Of a stretch of 64,000 nucleotides of DNA, positions 23,481-36,210 are shown one piece after another. The first letter of the stretch is position 1, and every line of letters starts with the position of its first letter. The position numbers and the translations under genes were made by a program. The DNA lies in NCBI RefSeq assembly GCF_007565055.1, contig NC_044558.1, positions 81,493,444-81,557,443 of the forward strand. Reading direction: 5' to 3'. Origin of the DNA: Rhinopithecus roxellana (Eukaryota; Chordata; Mammalia; Primates; Cercopithecidae). Under the pieces are notes generated by a model. That model did not search any database. It worked only from the letters and a program-made list of their open reading frames with translations, and was not told the DNA's origin.

Positions 23481-23814
23481 GTGACAGAGACAGGTGGATG
23501 GAGGTAAGAGATGGAGGGACAGATGGATGGAGGTAACAGATGGAGAGGCAGCCACAGACCCACAGGGCAGCAGGGAGGCCCCGACGATGGCTGCAGTCCT
23601 GCAAGTAGGAGGTGGCGGTGGCTCGTAAGAGGGTTTTAGCTCAGATGAGAGAAGGGAACAGACACAGGGTGTATTCTGAGGACAGAATTGACAGGGCTTG
23701 CTGACGGATGTGAAGGGAAAAGGGAAATGAAGGTGGCTGCTGGGTGTGGGGCCTGGACACTCACTGTAGGGAGGCACCATTCACTGCAACTGATAAGCAG
23801 TGTCACAGCCGGTT
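23481..23814. other. no gene seen
   Basis: A gatggaggtaac/agatggagg partial duplication follows the minisatellite. Nothing else is recognised. Confidence 0.5.
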
Positions 23815-24190
23815 TTGTGTGTCAACTTGGCTTGGCATGGTTTCCAGATATTCGGTCAAACACCCGCCTAGATGTTGCTGTGGTATTTTTGGGACGTGAT
23901 GAACACTGAAGTCAGTAGCCCCTGAGTGACCAAAGACCTGCCAGGCTATGGGTGGGTCTCATCTAATCAGGTGAAGGCCTTGGGAGAAAAAGACTGAGGT
24001 TCCCCAGGAAGAGGGGGTTCTGCCTTCAGACAGCCTTCAGGCAGGAGCTGCAACATCCACTCTTCCCTGGGACTCAGCTGCCAGCCTGCCCTGCAGATTC
24101 CAGACTTGCCAGCCTCCACAATTGCATGACTCAGTTCCTTAAAATAACTTCCTGTCTATAAAGAGAGAGACTATGTATGTATATATATAT
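23815..24190 (+). mobile_element. ancient interspersed repeat, family not assigned
   Basis: Runs from tgtgtgtcaacttggcttgg through cgcctagatgttgctgtg, ctcatctaatcaggtgaagg and gccagcctccacaattgcat to a short ta run. I recognise the wording as a common old mammalian repeat but cannot place it by name. Confidence 0.6.
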
Positions 24191-24429
24191 ATCACAGATG
24201 ACACACACATCCAGGACTCTCCTTTGAGATCCACAGTTGCAGATTCTGCCAACTTGAATGTCTTCTTAGACGTTAGGAAGCAACTCAACCCAAAGTCGTT
24301 CAAACCTGGTCCACTCCTGATGCTTCCTCCTTTAAAAAGTGGCACGATTCACCATCCCGTGGCACGAGCCAGACACTGGGAATCTTCCTGGAAGAGACCC
24401 TCCTGCTTACTCCTTCTGGTGGGCAGAAT

Positions 24430-24850
24430 CATGGTCCCCAAGTGTCCATGCCCCAATCCCCAGAACCTGGGAATGTTACCAACATGGCAAAAGGGGCCCT
24501 GCAGATGTGATGAAGGACCTTGAGAAGGGAGACGGTCCTGGATGATCTGGGTGGCCCCCATGTCATCACAAGGGTCCTCCTAAGAGGGAGGCAGGTGGCT
24601 TAGAGTCAGAGGAGGAGACATGGCTGCGGAAGCAGAAGTCTGAGTGATGGGGCCAAGGGACAAAGGAACGTGGGTGCCTCTAGAAGCTGGAAAAGACAAG
24701 GAAGGAGATTCTCTCTGAAAGTGGCTGGAGGGTGCACAGTCCCGACACCTTGGACCTACTCCAAACTTCTGACCCCTAGTACTAGTAGAGAATACATTTG
24801 CTTTAAGCCTCCAAATGTGTGGTGATTTGGGACAGTGATAGGAGACATGC
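24430..24850 (+). mobile_element. ancient interspersed repeat, family not assigned
   Basis: Contains ccctgcagatgtgatgaagg, gatgatctgggtggccccca, cacaagggtcctcctaagag and cttctgacccctagtac. It is related to the copies at 7863-8260 and 53385-53815. A short part (caaaaggggccctgcagatg) recurs at about 25590-25609. Confidence 0.55.
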
Positions 24851-26325
24851 ACCCCAAATCCAATCCAGCAAGTTCCATGGATTGATCCTCCCAAATCTCC
24901 CTCCCATAGATCTGCCTCTGCCCATCTCTGCCACTGCCTGCCCCCGGGCCGGCCTCCTCACTTCTCAGCTACTATGCGGCCCTTTCCTTGGTTCATTACC
25001 TCTGTGCCTTCCCTTCCACCTCCAAAAAGTGGAGACCCCTCTCCACTTGGCAGCACTGCCCCCACCTAACTGGAACCACTTGGCGGGGAATTGGGGGCTC
25101 CTACTGTCCTTGGATGAGACTGAAACCCTAACAAAGGCCCTGAAGGGCCATCCCCTCCCTGCTTCTCCAAGCTCCCTTCCCCCACACTCTGCCTCCTTCC
25201 CTGCCCTGTCTCAAGGTCCTTCTTTCTGTCTGGCAAGCCCCTCCAACCCAGGCCTCTGCCCATGCCACTCCCCATCAAGCGCCTCCCCTCCCTCTCCACC
25301 TCATTGGCACCTCTGACCCTTCACTGCTGCCTTCCCTTTTGTCAAGGAGGCTTGCTCTGCTCTGTACGAGGGTCAGATCCTGTGGGGATCCCACAATGCA
25401 TACGTACTTCAAAACATCACCTTGTACATAAATATATCCAATTTTTATCAATCAAAATAAATAAGAAGGAAAATAGGGACTGAATATGGATTTTAGCACA
25501 GCCACGGAGCTAAAATGTTTAGAAAGCCAGAGCTGCCCGTAAGCATATCACACCCGCAGTGGGCCCCCCCACCACTGTGACAACATGACAAAAGGGGCCC
25601 TGCAGATGAGAGGGGCCTCCACCCTGCCGAGTGTGACCTCCACGCAGGCAAGGCCATGTTTGTTCTCGTCCGTGCAGCCCTTGTGGGGTGCTTGGTGCAT
25701 GGCAGATGGGTGACCATGTGTGGGGTAAATCAGTAAATCCAGATGAGCTCCGAGCGTGAGCAGCTCCTCTCCAACCCACGTCCATCTGCGCAGCCATGGG
25801 GAAGGTGGTCCTGTAGCTTCCTCTCAGGGTTGCCTCCTCTTCCCCTTCTGAATTATTCCAAAACAACTTGGAAAATTCCAGAAAACGGGTTCCCTGGAGT
25901 CTTGCAGGTGGTCTCATGGGTCCACCCCTGTCTCCGCTCCATTGTCACTGGGGGAGCGCCGCTGACAAGGGGTTCCACCTTGTGCAGCTCAGTGACCTAA
26001 AGTTGATCTAGTTTCCTCTGGTCCCGAGGGAGGAGGACCACATGGCCTGGGGGCCCTGGCTTGGTGCCCTGGCCACGCAGCCCTTCCTCAAGGCCCAGAT
26101 ACCCAGGACCTGACTCATTCTTGTGAACCTGGAACCTTCTTCCCTTCTGTCTCTCCTGGGAACATGTCTTCAGGGGCGTGCAGCTTCTCTCTTTACTGCA
26201 GGAACAAGAAAGGCCTCTCTACGTCCACATCCCAGCCCAAGAGGGGTCTCCACCCAGCCCACACTGTCCTGCACCACCCCTTTCCGGAATACTAGCATCC
26301 TTTGCCAGCCTCCCTGAGGGCAGAG
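24851..26325. other. no gene seen
   Basis: GC-rich and pyrimidine-rich. A plus-strand open frame at 24819-25316 (165 codons) is low-complexity (Pro, Ser, Leu) and overlaps the preceding repeat. No splice-bounded coding exon is recognised. Confidence 0.45.
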
Positions 26326-26455
26326 CTGCCAGACTTAGCCAATAAAAACAGGACAGCCAGTTAAATGCATATTTCAGATTCACAAGAAATATTTTTCAAT
26401 GTATCTAAAATTCAAATTTAACTAGGCATTCTGCATTTTATCTGGTAACCCCAGC
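26326..26455. mobile_element. short palindromic DNA transposon remnant
   Basis: ctgccagacttagccaataa at one end and tttatctggtaacccc at the other, with aaatatttttc/ttcaaatttaac arms, resembles a MER53-like palindromic element. The family name is tentative. Confidence 0.45.
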
Positions 26456-26881
26456 TAAGGGTGACTTCTTAGGCCTAGGGACATGGGGCCCTCTCGCTTC
26501 CTGCAGGGCCTAGCAGTGCCACACCCAGCTAAGGACAACCAGGGAGCCTGGCCTCCAGCTGTCTTGAAGAGGAAGAAAGGAAAACCAACATGTTAACTCT
26601 TCAGCCACGCATCCTGTTACTTACATCCATGTAGTCAGGAGATAAAAACAGGTTAAACTTCACTAGCAGGCCTCCGAGTCTTTCCCAGGTTCTGTCATGG
26701 TTGAGAACCACGTTGCAATGTGTGTGGTTATCAGCGTGGGTCACAATGGGTGCAGCCAAAGATGGTATGAAGAAGAAAGGGCCATTGCTAGATTGCTCTC
26801 TATATGACATGGCAGGAATTTGGGGTTTTAGAGTAAGCAGGCAGGTTAGGAAGGAGAGAGCAGGTCAGGAATGGGGAAGGA
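26456..26881. other. no gene seen
   Basis: Single-copy-looking sequence. Nothing is recognised. Confidence 0.5.
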
Positions 26882-27189
26882 AGCCAAGTGTGGTGGCTCA
26901 TACCTGTAATCCCAGCACTTTGGGAGGCCGAGGCAGGAGACTGGCTGGAGGCTGGGAGTTCAAAATCAGACTGAGCAAAAAAGCGAGACCTCCCTCGCTA
27001 CCTCCATCTCTACAGAAAATTTAAAAATTAGCTGGGTGTGGTGGCACGTGCCTATAGTCCCAGCTACTTGGGAGGCTGAGGTGGGAGGATTACTTGAACC
27101 CAGAGGCTGAGACTGTAGTGAGCTATGACAGCACCACTGCACTCCAACCTGGGTGACAGAGCAAGATCCTGTCGCCACCCTCCCCAAAA
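26882..27189 (+). mobile_element. Alu, old type
   Basis: Full-length, diverged AluJ/S intermediate with an insertion near the middle (cctccctcgctacctccatc) and a decayed tail. Confidence 0.9.
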
Positions 27190-27618
27190 AAGGTAAAGAG
27201 AGGCCCAACAGCATCATGGGAGGTTATGGCCTGGTGTGAGGGCAGCTGTGGGACTCCTCAGGGACAGGAATGGCCAGAGACTGCAAGAACAGAAGTTCTA
27301 TCATTCAACATGCAGTTGCTGCACACAGACGGAACCCTCCTGTTGCTATAAACCATCAATAAAGGACACCCCCCAACACACAGCCTGAGTCTGCAGTGTC
27401 TATGGGGTAAAGGCAGCAGAGTCTACTCCAGCGGTGACTCTAAGAAATGGAAACACCCTGTCCCCTCCTCCAAAATAAGGTGTTCCCGTCCCTGAGGAAT
27501 TGAGGTTTGTACTTATTTTACTTAAATTATAGAAATACAAACATAGTTTTTTTGTTTGTTTTTGTTTTTGTATTTTCAACTGGCAATAGTATAACTCATT
27601 CAACAATTGGTATATATT
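27190..27618. other. no gene seen
   Basis: Short spacer, with a (gtttt)n-like run at about 27548-27572. Nothing else is recognised. Confidence 0.5.
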
Positions 27619-27929
27619 GGCCAGGCACGGTGGCTCATGTCTATAATCCCAGCCAAGGAATTTGGGAGGCCAAGGTGGATGGATCACCTGAGGTCAGGAG
27701 TTTGAGACCAGTCTGGCCAACATGGTGAAACCCCATCTCTACTAAAAACACAAAAGTTAGCCAGGTGTGGTGGCACACACCTGTAATCCCAGCTACTCAA
27801 GAGGCTGAGGCAGGAGAATGGCTTGAACCTGGGAGGCAGAAGTTGCAGTGAGCCAAGATCATGCCATTGCACTCCAGCCTGGGTGACAAGAGCGAAACTC
27901 CATCTCAAAAAAATAAAATAAAATAAATT
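27619..27929 (+). mobile_element. full-length Alu
   Basis: AluS-type with an aaataaaataaa tail. The flanks ttggtatatatt and attagtatatatc are the target duplication. Confidence 0.95.
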
Positions 27930-28162
27930 AGTATATATCACAAAAAAGGGTAATGCGTTGAGTGTCCTTATTAAAAGAAGGAATGAATATTCAGTCAAAA
28001 AAAATTTATCCTGTGTTGTTTACAAAATACATAGCTAAGACAAAATACAATCAAGTTTAAAGGGAAAGGATCAAACATTTCAGAATAGATGGGGGAAATC
28101 TGGGGAAAAAAGTAATAAAGGGCATGGCTGTGCAAATATTAAATAATAAAAACCCAGTAATT

Positions 28163-28479
28163 GGCCAGGTGCAGTGGCTCATGCCTGTAATCCCAGCACT
28201 TTGGGATGCCGAGGTGGACGGATCACGAGGTCAGATTGAGACCATCCTGGCTAACATGGTGAAACCCATTTTTTGTACCAAAAATACAAAAAATTAGCCA
28301 GGCACGGGGGCGTGTGCCTATAGTCCCAGCTACTCAGGAGGCTGAGGCAGGAGAATGGTTTGAACTCAGGAGGCGGAGCTTGCAGTGAGCCAAGATCGCG
28401 CCACTGCACTCCAGCTTGGGCAATAGAGCAAGACTCTGTCTCAAGAAAGCAAAAACAAAACAAAACAAAACAAAAAAAA
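28163..28479 (+). mobile_element. full-length Alu
   Basis: AluS/Y-type with an acaaa-repeat tail. Flanked by aacccagtaatt and accccagtaatt. Confidence 0.95.
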
Positions 28480-28639
28480 CCCCAGTAATTAAAAGTTGGG
28501 ATTTGGCTAGAATAGAAATAGATCCAAATAAGAATTTTACTTGCAATATAGTTGGCATTTCAAATCCGTGGAGAAAAGATTTAGTAAGTAGTCACAGAGT
28601 AATAACTGACTAAGCAGCCAGGGAAATTTTTAAAATTTG

Positions 28640-29125
28640 AGTCTACCATATTCCTTACAGAAAAAAACAAAAAGATTGTGGATGGATCAAAGACGTAAAT
28701 GTAAAAAACAAAAGCCTAAAAGTAGTAGAAGAAAATACAGGGGAACTTCCATCAACAGAGGCCTAGTGACATATACTGAGGCCTTCCATATGGCAGGAAG
28801 TAATGGAGCCATCAAAAGAAAATGCAAGCATTGGTGGCTAACAGTCGCTAGGAGCACTGCTCACTGAAAATTAATGACATTGCGACAGCACATGCACAGA
28901 ATGCAATCATGTCCTCGGGAAACAGCAAGATGTGTGTGCACACCTCCGGTTAGCATATACAGTAACCATCTCAGGAAAGCCACACTGGAAAGTGGCTGCT
29001 CTGGGGCAGGGAATCTGGGAATCAAGAATGAGAGTCAGGCTAGACTCTTCTCTGAATTTTCTGATGTGTGCATGTCATACTTCCCCCAAATACAAAATTA
29101 CAAAAAAGATAATTTTAAGAGATAA
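28640..29125 (+). mobile_element. L1M ORF2 end and 3' region
   Basis: Contains ggatggatcaaagacgtaaa, taaaagtagtagaagaaaat and then the L1M 3' wording atacttcccccaaatacaaa. Broken by stop codons. Confidence 0.65.
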
Positions 29126-29248
29126 ACATATCTGAGTCAAACACAACAAAATTGAGTGAAGGTAGGGACATCAATGTAGAACTCAAGCAAACACCATTGA
29201 ACAGAATGAACCTGGTTTTTTAAACACTTTCATAAAAAGCCCAACTGA

Positions 29249-29561
29249 GCCCGGGCACGGTGGCTCATGCCCATAATCCCAGCATTTTGGGAGGCCGAGG
29301 CAGGTGAATCACAAGGTCAGGAGTTTGAGACCAGCCTAGCCAATATGGTGAAACCCCATCTCTACTAAAAATACAAAAAATTAGCTGGGCATGGTGGCGG
29401 GTGCCTGTAGTCCCAGCTACTTGGGAGGCTGAGGCAGGACAATGGTTTGAACCTGGGAGGCAGAGCTTGCAGTGAGCCGAGATTGCACCACTGCACTCCA
29501 GCTTGGGCTACAGTGCGAGACTCCATCTCAAAAAAAAAAAAGAAAAAAAAAAAGAAAAAAA
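29249..29561 (+). mobile_element. full-length Alu
   Basis: AluS/Y-type with an agaaaa-rich tail. Flanked by aaaaagcccaactga and aaaaagcctaactga. It is the last Alu before an Alu-free stretch of nearly 12 kb. Confidence 0.95.
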
Positions 29562-30213
29562 GCCTAACTGAAACAAAATCATGCATATTTATAAAATGAA
29601 CAGCACAGAATTAGAAATACAGAGAAAATTAAACCAGAAGCATAGTGGAAGAGAGTTCCCTCAAACACTTTCAAGATCAAGTAGGAAAATAGTAAATGTA
29701 ATACAAAGAATCTGAATAATACAATGAAGTTTAATGGTATCCATCTATTTACAACCTTTAATGCATAAAAAAGCCTCATTTATTTGTCTAAACGGAATCA
29801 AATCCCGTCCAAGTCTGCTCTCACAGAATGGGCTTCCTGGGTGGTACCAAGACTGACTAGGAGAGATGCCTCTGTCCTGCCCTGTGCTGGTGGTGCTGAG
29901 CACCCTGTGTGAAAGCCAGTGTCATTTACACAGATGCTAGTAGCCAGCCAGGAGGGCCCTCCTTCCTCCAGGTCAGGCTTGCATGTGGCTATTTGTTCCC
30001 AGGGGCACAGCACTGGGTCCTCAGCAGCCAGGACCCATCCTGGCTCTCCCACTTCTGAAGCATCTCATATAAGAGGCTCAGTCCCCAGCATTCATGGAAC
30101 CTACCTCTCTTCCCAATCTCAGTAAACCCTTCTTTGTACTTTGTCTAGAAGCACCAGCCTCCCTCCTTATCTTCTCTGGAAACTTCCAGGTGGTTGGCAC
30201 AAGTGACTTAGAC
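29562..30213. other. no gene seen
   Basis: Overlapping open frames of 60-114 codons on both strands, without domains or splice support. Confidence 0.45.
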
Positions 30214-30534
30214 CAGAGATGGGGAAATTTTGTTGGTAAAAAGTCAGAGAAAGAATATTTTAGGCTTTGGGGGCCATTCAATCTCTGTTGCAACTCTGCA
30301 ACTCTGCTGTTGCAGCATCAAAGCAGCCACAGACAAGCCAAGAATGCATCAACGTGGTTGTGTTCCCATACAACTTTATTTATGGACACAATGTGGATTT
30401 CATTAAGTTTTCGTATTCAGAAAATATCAATGTGTTAAAAACCATTTAGAAACACACATATTTTTAGCTTGGGGGCTATACAAAAACAGGAGATGAGCTA
30501 GATTTGGCCCGTGGGCCATGGTTTGCTGACCCCT
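30214..30534 (-). mobile_element. hAT-Charlie-type short DNA transposon
   Basis: Runs from cagagatggggaaattttgt to ggtttgctgacccctc, with ttttaggctttgggggccat, aactttatttatggacaca and atttggcccgtgggccatgg inside, in family order. The 8-base flanks acttagac and aactagat are only partly alike, so the target duplication is weak. Confidence 0.7.
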
Positions 30535-30589
30535 CAACTAGATAATTGAAAATAAAGCCTACTGGGATTAATTCATGGGATTCTAGCAA

Positions 30590-31085
30590 CTAAAAAAAAA
30601 AGTTTTAGAAAAAGGATAACAAGCTAAATTAAGGAAGGGAAGAGGATATGATTAGTGATAATAAAAGTAATAAATAAGACAGGAAAATACCCCAGCAGAA
30701 GTGATCAACAAAGCCAATGTCTGGTTCTTTGGGGGAGTGGAACTAGAGAGGGTGGCAAGTTCAATAAAGAAAAAAATGGAAAATATAAACATACGATGGG
30801 AGGTGTAAGAAAAGATTTTATCAAAATGCCAATGAGATTTAAGAATTTAGAGTTATATACATCTCTAAAATATATCTGAAGGTCCCCCAAAAAGGTAGGT
30901 TTTCTCCTAGAAAACTATAAATTATCAAAAAAAAGGGGGGGGAGATCTAAATTGACCTATTAGTTTTGAAAAGAGTAAAAACACTGTCAAAGCTTCTAAG
31001 CTGCACCCTCACAGATCTGAGTCATTTTGGATGAGTTCTATCACTTTCAAGGATCAGATGGTTGATTTAAACAATAATATGAGAT
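30590..31085 (+). mobile_element. L1M ORF2 fragment
   Basis: Contains gtgatcaacaaagccaatgt, ctggttctttggg and tctcctagaaaactataaat, diverged L1 reverse-transcriptase-domain sequence with many stops. Confidence 0.65.
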
Positions 31086-31439
31086 GTTACCTTAATTTAT
31101 ACTCCAGGCAAGTGAAGTAGGACACAGATTTTATTATTTTTTCTTTTATGAATACCGCCCACGTAGTCCAGGGGCACAGATATTAATCTGTGCTATTTAA
31201 TTTATTCCAGAATAAGAAGGATAGAAAGCTTTTAAATCCCTGATTAAATGAATTCATAACTAAGGAGTCTCTCTTAAGGTTACGCACGCGCAAATTTTCA
31301 AAAATTCACCAAATGACCATAAAAGGTGTTATCTTTGTTATTTCAAAATGACTTAGTACGTTGACAAGTGAAAGGAACAGGAGCATATGATGATCTTGAT
31401 GAAGGCTCAAAAGTCATTTGGTAAAATTTTAAAATCCTG

Positions 31440-32290
31440 CAGTATTTTTTCCAGCTTGTTTGACTGCTTAGCTTCATATTCCTTATCTCATAAATGAATT
31501 GAAGGCTATGAAAGTTTTTCATTTCAGACCCATCCACAAGATGTGCCCCACAGTGCCATCTCTGCCACTCATCTCCACTACACTTGATTTCCTCTTTATT
31601 TGTAGCTTGGGATGAAATGGATAGGACTTTTGGCTCTTTCTCAGTGACTTCAATTTTTATTACATTATAGTCGGAGAATATGACCTGTGGGATTTCTGCA
31701 TTTTGGAATCTGGTGAGATTTTCTTTCTGGCACAAGGCATGGTTAATTTCCATGACCATTCCAAGAGGATCTGCTGCACAAAGTTCACACACAGTGGACA
31801 CATCAAGTTTGGTAATAGTGCTAGTTAAATAGCCAGATCCTTCTCTGCCTAGTTGATTTTCAAATTCTGATGGATGAGGGTTAACATATCTTGTTGTGAC
31901 TGGGAATTACTTAATTTCTCACCATGTTCTATCTTTCAAAGCTATGTTGTGAGCCAATCAAAGTATGTAACTATTTATCTTGTTGACAAAGTATTCGTTT
32001 CATATACTGACAATACTACCACTAATTGCTTTCTTTTAGTATTTCCTGATCTTTTTCCACCCCTTCACTCTCAGCCTTTTGGGTCACCCTTTTATTTTAG
32101 GTGGTCTCCCATAACCATCATATACACGTGTGTGATGACATTTACAAATCAACTTGAAAATGTCCATAAGTAGCAGAATTTAACCAGTTCACATTTACTA
32201 TGATTAACGATATGCTTCAACTTACTCCTGCCATCTTATCCTTTCCTGTTTATTTCTTCTCCTGATGTTTACTGGATCAAGTGAGGCAAG
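31440..32290 (-). mobile_element. L1M ORF2 endonuclease-region relic, antisense
   Basis: Read on the minus strand, the peptide VIFSDYNVIKIEV (about 31655-31700) matches the FSDHN-IK-E motif near the end of the L1 endonuclease domain. Upstream, to about 32290, the wording is that of the rest of that domain. A 152-codon minus-strand open frame at 31343-31801 is a chance survivor of this relic and not a gene. Confidence 0.65.
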
Positions 32291-32513
32291 CAAAACACAG
32301 GGGATTCAGTTCTTTCCAGATACTGCCTGTTTCAACTATAACAACATGACAACAGCTCCAGGAAGTAGGGCTTGCTGCTCTACCACACTCTCCCGTCATC
32401 CTCCACAGACTGTAGAAACAGGACTTACCCTTGAGACTAAGTCCCTGTGGGTCTTGACCTTATCTCAGAAAGGGAAGCAGGGGGTGGTGCACAGGGATGG
32501 AAGAGTACCGGGG

Positions 32514-32546
<33 letters not shown>

Positions 32547-34254
32547 TTTTGGGGACAGACAGGATGAAGACTAAAGAGGACTAACTTACAGTCAGAGATG
32601 CCAGGCAAGTGAGGTAGGACATAGAAATTAGACATGAGAGAACACAGCACCGAGCAATATGAATAGGTTTATTTGAGAACCTAAATACAACCCACACCAG
32701 TACTGGGGCCCTCACCCGTTTTACAGCGAGAACTGCCTCCTCTGTAACCAAGACAGACTCAGTTGAGATCTAGTGTTTTCCATTCAGGTAGTCAATTCCT
32801 TCCATGTCCAGCCAGTCCCCTCTGAATACCCAGCTGTCCTCACCTATACTCTTTTAATACACCGTCCGCAGAACTGTTCTCTTAAGCATATGACATTGAA
32901 ACTGCCACACAGCCTACCCACTGGGCCCAGAGTAACAACATACTCACACGTATCCTTCCATTTTATCCCAACGTCCTTTTCCCTCTTTCTTCACAATACA
33001 GTGCTGTGTTCTTTTTCCCTCCGTTTATTATACCCATCGTTTCCTATCCATTCCACTGACTGGAACTCTTAGGCACCACTTTTGCTCCTAAGATCCCCGC
33101 ACAAGTAACCATATGCCAGCCAGTGTTATTTCTTAAAGTCACAAACATAAGCCTCCTTTCCTAGAAAAAGGCATACACCTACATGTACACAAAATTCTGC
33201 ACGTAACTTAAGAAGGTTCTAGACCGCCCCAAAGGCCGTCTGCAGGTCCTAGGTTTTAAAATTCTGTAAACACAACACCCCCACCATAATTCACAATGCA
33301 GAGAAGACCTGGATCAGGGCCAGCAAAGAATTAAGAAGGGGAGGGAAAGTTGGTCTCTCAGTGAAGCCATATTTAGACGCAGCATTTAGGAAGGTAGTCT
33401 ATAAAATGCATACATCCACCTAAAAATACACAACATCTGTATGTGCTACTTTACTCTAGAAATGTAGTTTATTTACATATGCCTAAATCTGAACAATAAA
33501 ATCGCTTTGGTGTAAGTGTCATTTTCCACTGATATTTATGCCAAGTTCTTACTGGCATAAACAAACACACGGCCTTGGGATCTCTGGATTTGTTCATGTG
33601 TTTCGTAATACGTTAAATGAGAATGATAAAAAAGTAATTCTTAAGTTTCAACTTACTTACGGTTATAATTATTCTACTTCATGTACATTGAGAGTGGAAA
33701 TAAAGATATCCCAGGCCTCCCTGCCCCTTAGGGATTTGGGTAAACTTGACTCAAAACTCCATTAATTCCATGGCCTGTAGAATCTTTTAGCTACCCTGAA
33801 GATTTCTGCATATTCCTCGGAGCTTGTTCTCAGGGGCACCCTCTTCTGGATCCTACATTTACGTGTGGTACTTACGTGTTGCCTCATTTCACCCTGGATA
33901 CAGCACTCAGCCCTTCCACAGCTTCCATAAGAAATCCACCATGCCAAACACCCCTAACCTTAGGGAGACTTTGTGGTCATGAAGTTTTCCTACACAAGAG
34001 CTCAGAACTTCAGACTATCCTACTCCACTAGCTCCCTGGTACCCTCTCCCACTCCCACTCCAAGCCTACCCTTCGTTTTCTTACCTCCGACTACCCCGGG
34101 AGATTCAAGTTCTCTCTCTTATCGTGTGGAGCAATTCAGGTCCTACCCGTTTTAGGTGTCCAAACCCACCACAGTGCTCAGCAAAACAAAAAGGATTCCA
34201 AGTAACATGACCTTTCTTCCTTAATAGGCAACTGGGAATAGGAATTCGTTATAT
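32291..34254. other. no gene seen
   Basis: Single-copy-looking sequence with a 24-base A run at 32516-32539. It could in principle be part of a long 3' untranslated region of the minus-strand zinc-finger transcript, since no Alu or other recent insertion interrupts it. Confidence 0.4.
32668..32673 (-). promoter_or_regulatory. possible polyadenylation signal (minus strand)
   Basis: aataaa on the minus strand, with gctcggtgctgtgttctc about 15 bases downstream, a plausible GT-rich element. Other aataaa motifs occur closer to the zinc-finger stop, for example at 36943-36948 and 36902-36907 inside an L2 end. This is one candidate among several. Confidence 0.25.
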
Positions 34255-34385
34255 CACTAAATGCTAGGCACTTTACATGTTTATTTACTTCTCCCAATGT
34301 TTCCATGAATTAGGCATTTTCAAAATCATTTTAGAGATGAGAAACTTGAGGTTTAGAAAAATTAAGAAAATGAATATGGTCAGAG
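34255..34385 (-). mobile_element. MIR fragment
   Basis: atgctaggcactttacatgt, then ttttagagatgagaaacttg and aaaaattaagaa: diverged reverse MIR. Confidence 0.65.
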
Positions 34386-35799
34386 CAAGTGCTATATTAT
34401 CTTCATTTTTCCTCTTTTCCTCTCTAATCTATAGATCTTTACTCAGCTTTGCTATTTATATATGGCTCTTGCCTGTAGTAGTATCCACCTTTCTCATCTT
34501 TTCCTAGTACCACTGAGGATGTTTTCCATCTGCTTCTGATATTTGCTTTCCATTCACCTAGTTTTTCAAATTTCTGAGAATATCAGTACACTGTATAAAG
34601 ACTGATAAATAATTCAAAAATCTTAAGAACAGAGCTAAGAGCTGGAAGGTCCCCTGGAAGGCATCATGTCCATGCTCACACAACACAAATCCCTCTTCAA
34701 TTTCTGAGATGGTCTGATGAACCAAGCCCACGTTCTCGTGCAGTAGACTATCTGAAATGTTGGGCTCTGATGCAAAGAGTTCTTCCTATCTGAAAGAGGC
34801 AATCTGCTGTTTATTCAGGTTTCCAAGTTAGAAACCGTGCAGTCATTCTGGACTTATCTTGGCTCATACCCTAAATCCTAGCAGGCACCAAGAGTGACTC
34901 CATCACAGATGACCTACCCCTGCTCCCACCCCCCACCCCCATCAGAAGGGCTAGTTTGGGTTGCTCCCATCCCAATGATGGAACCGCAATGCAGACTTGT
35001 CTCTCAAAGCTAGTAGATGCCACAGCCAGTCAGACTCTTGACTGCAGCACAGAGCGTGGGCCCCCTCTGCTTCAGCTGACAGCACTTCACGCCTTCCTGG
35101 GCGCGGGCTGCAGTCAGCAGGGGCCAGAGCACCGCTTGGAGGAACTGCCTAGGGGCACCAGGAGGATCACAGAAAGCACCAAAATGGGTCACCCAAGGAA
35201 GAGGAGTTAGTTGCCAACATTTTAAGATTAAATTGTGTATGAAAATCGAGGTTGGTGTTTTCTTAGAAGAGCTGTGGGCCTGTATTCCGCCGTGAACACA
35301 GAGCCGCAGCCGAGCTGAGGCAATCCTCTCAGTGGACTGTGCTCTCTCCAGTCGGATTATTCCTGACTTGAGTCATTTATTACCTGAGTGGCTGTGACCT
35401 CAGACCAGGGTGTCCTCACACCTTGGCGTACCTTAGAAAGGCCCATTCTAGGCTTGTGGTCCAGATGTGAGTATCAACAGCACCTGCTCCCTTCATTCTC
35501 AAGTACTTAGTTTGGACAATAAATTACATGGTCACCCTGGGCTTAATGTGCAAGCCAATTCCCCACCACACACCCATACCCATACTGCCACACACAACCA
35601 CTGAATTCACACAACTACATGTCAAGCACAGAACCCTGTTATAAAGCGATTTTATTAAATTGATTTGGACATACTGTAGGTCAAATAATATTTTCTGAAG
35701 ATAACAATTATGGACTTTAAAGCTCGACATAAAATTAGTAGCTTCAAAAGGGTTAGTCATATTCCCCAGCAACAGCATGATAAAATAATTCAACTATGT
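34386..35799. other. no gene seen
   Basis: A small GC-richer patch with several CpG lies at 35040-35330. No coding exon is recognised. Confidence 0.45.
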
Positions 35800-36210
35800 A
35801 GAAATATAGAACTCTAGGACTAGCTGGAAACTCGGAAATCATTTAGCCTAATGTTCTCATTTTGAGAGAAAACTAGACTCAAAGATTAAGCGATTTGCCC
35901 AAGCTCACATACCTAATAGTAATAAAGCTAGAAATCAAACCAATTTTTCCTAAAACTAAAATTCTATCAATGATATTTCAACTGGCTCTCTATCAACTAA
36001 AAGTCTAGGCTTTTCTCTAATGCTCCACACTATTGTGACATGAAAGAGTGATAAGACACTACAGTAAATCGTACTTGTGGAATTCAGGCCTGGAAGGGGC
36101 TTTAGCGAATAACTAAGCCAGCCCTCTCTTTGTAAAAAGGAGGAAAAGTATGTGAAGTGACTTACCAAAGGCTTGTTAGCACAGAGGTCTGGATTAAAAT
36201 CCAGATACTG
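35800..36210 (-). mobile_element. two MIR-like fragments
   Basis: tagactcaaagattaagcga with cccaagctcacatacctaat (about 35870-35920), and gtgaagtgacttaccaaagg with ggattaaaatccag (about 36150-36205), are diverged reverse MIR segments. Confidence 0.55.

Noticed and set aside
23150..23780. Serine/leucine-rich or basic frames up to 165 codons
   Set aside because: Artefacts of the agac/gaga minisatellite.
31343..31801. 152-codon minus-strand frame
   Set aside because: Its middle matches the end of the L1 endonuclease domain and it lies in an antisense old L1. It is a relic.
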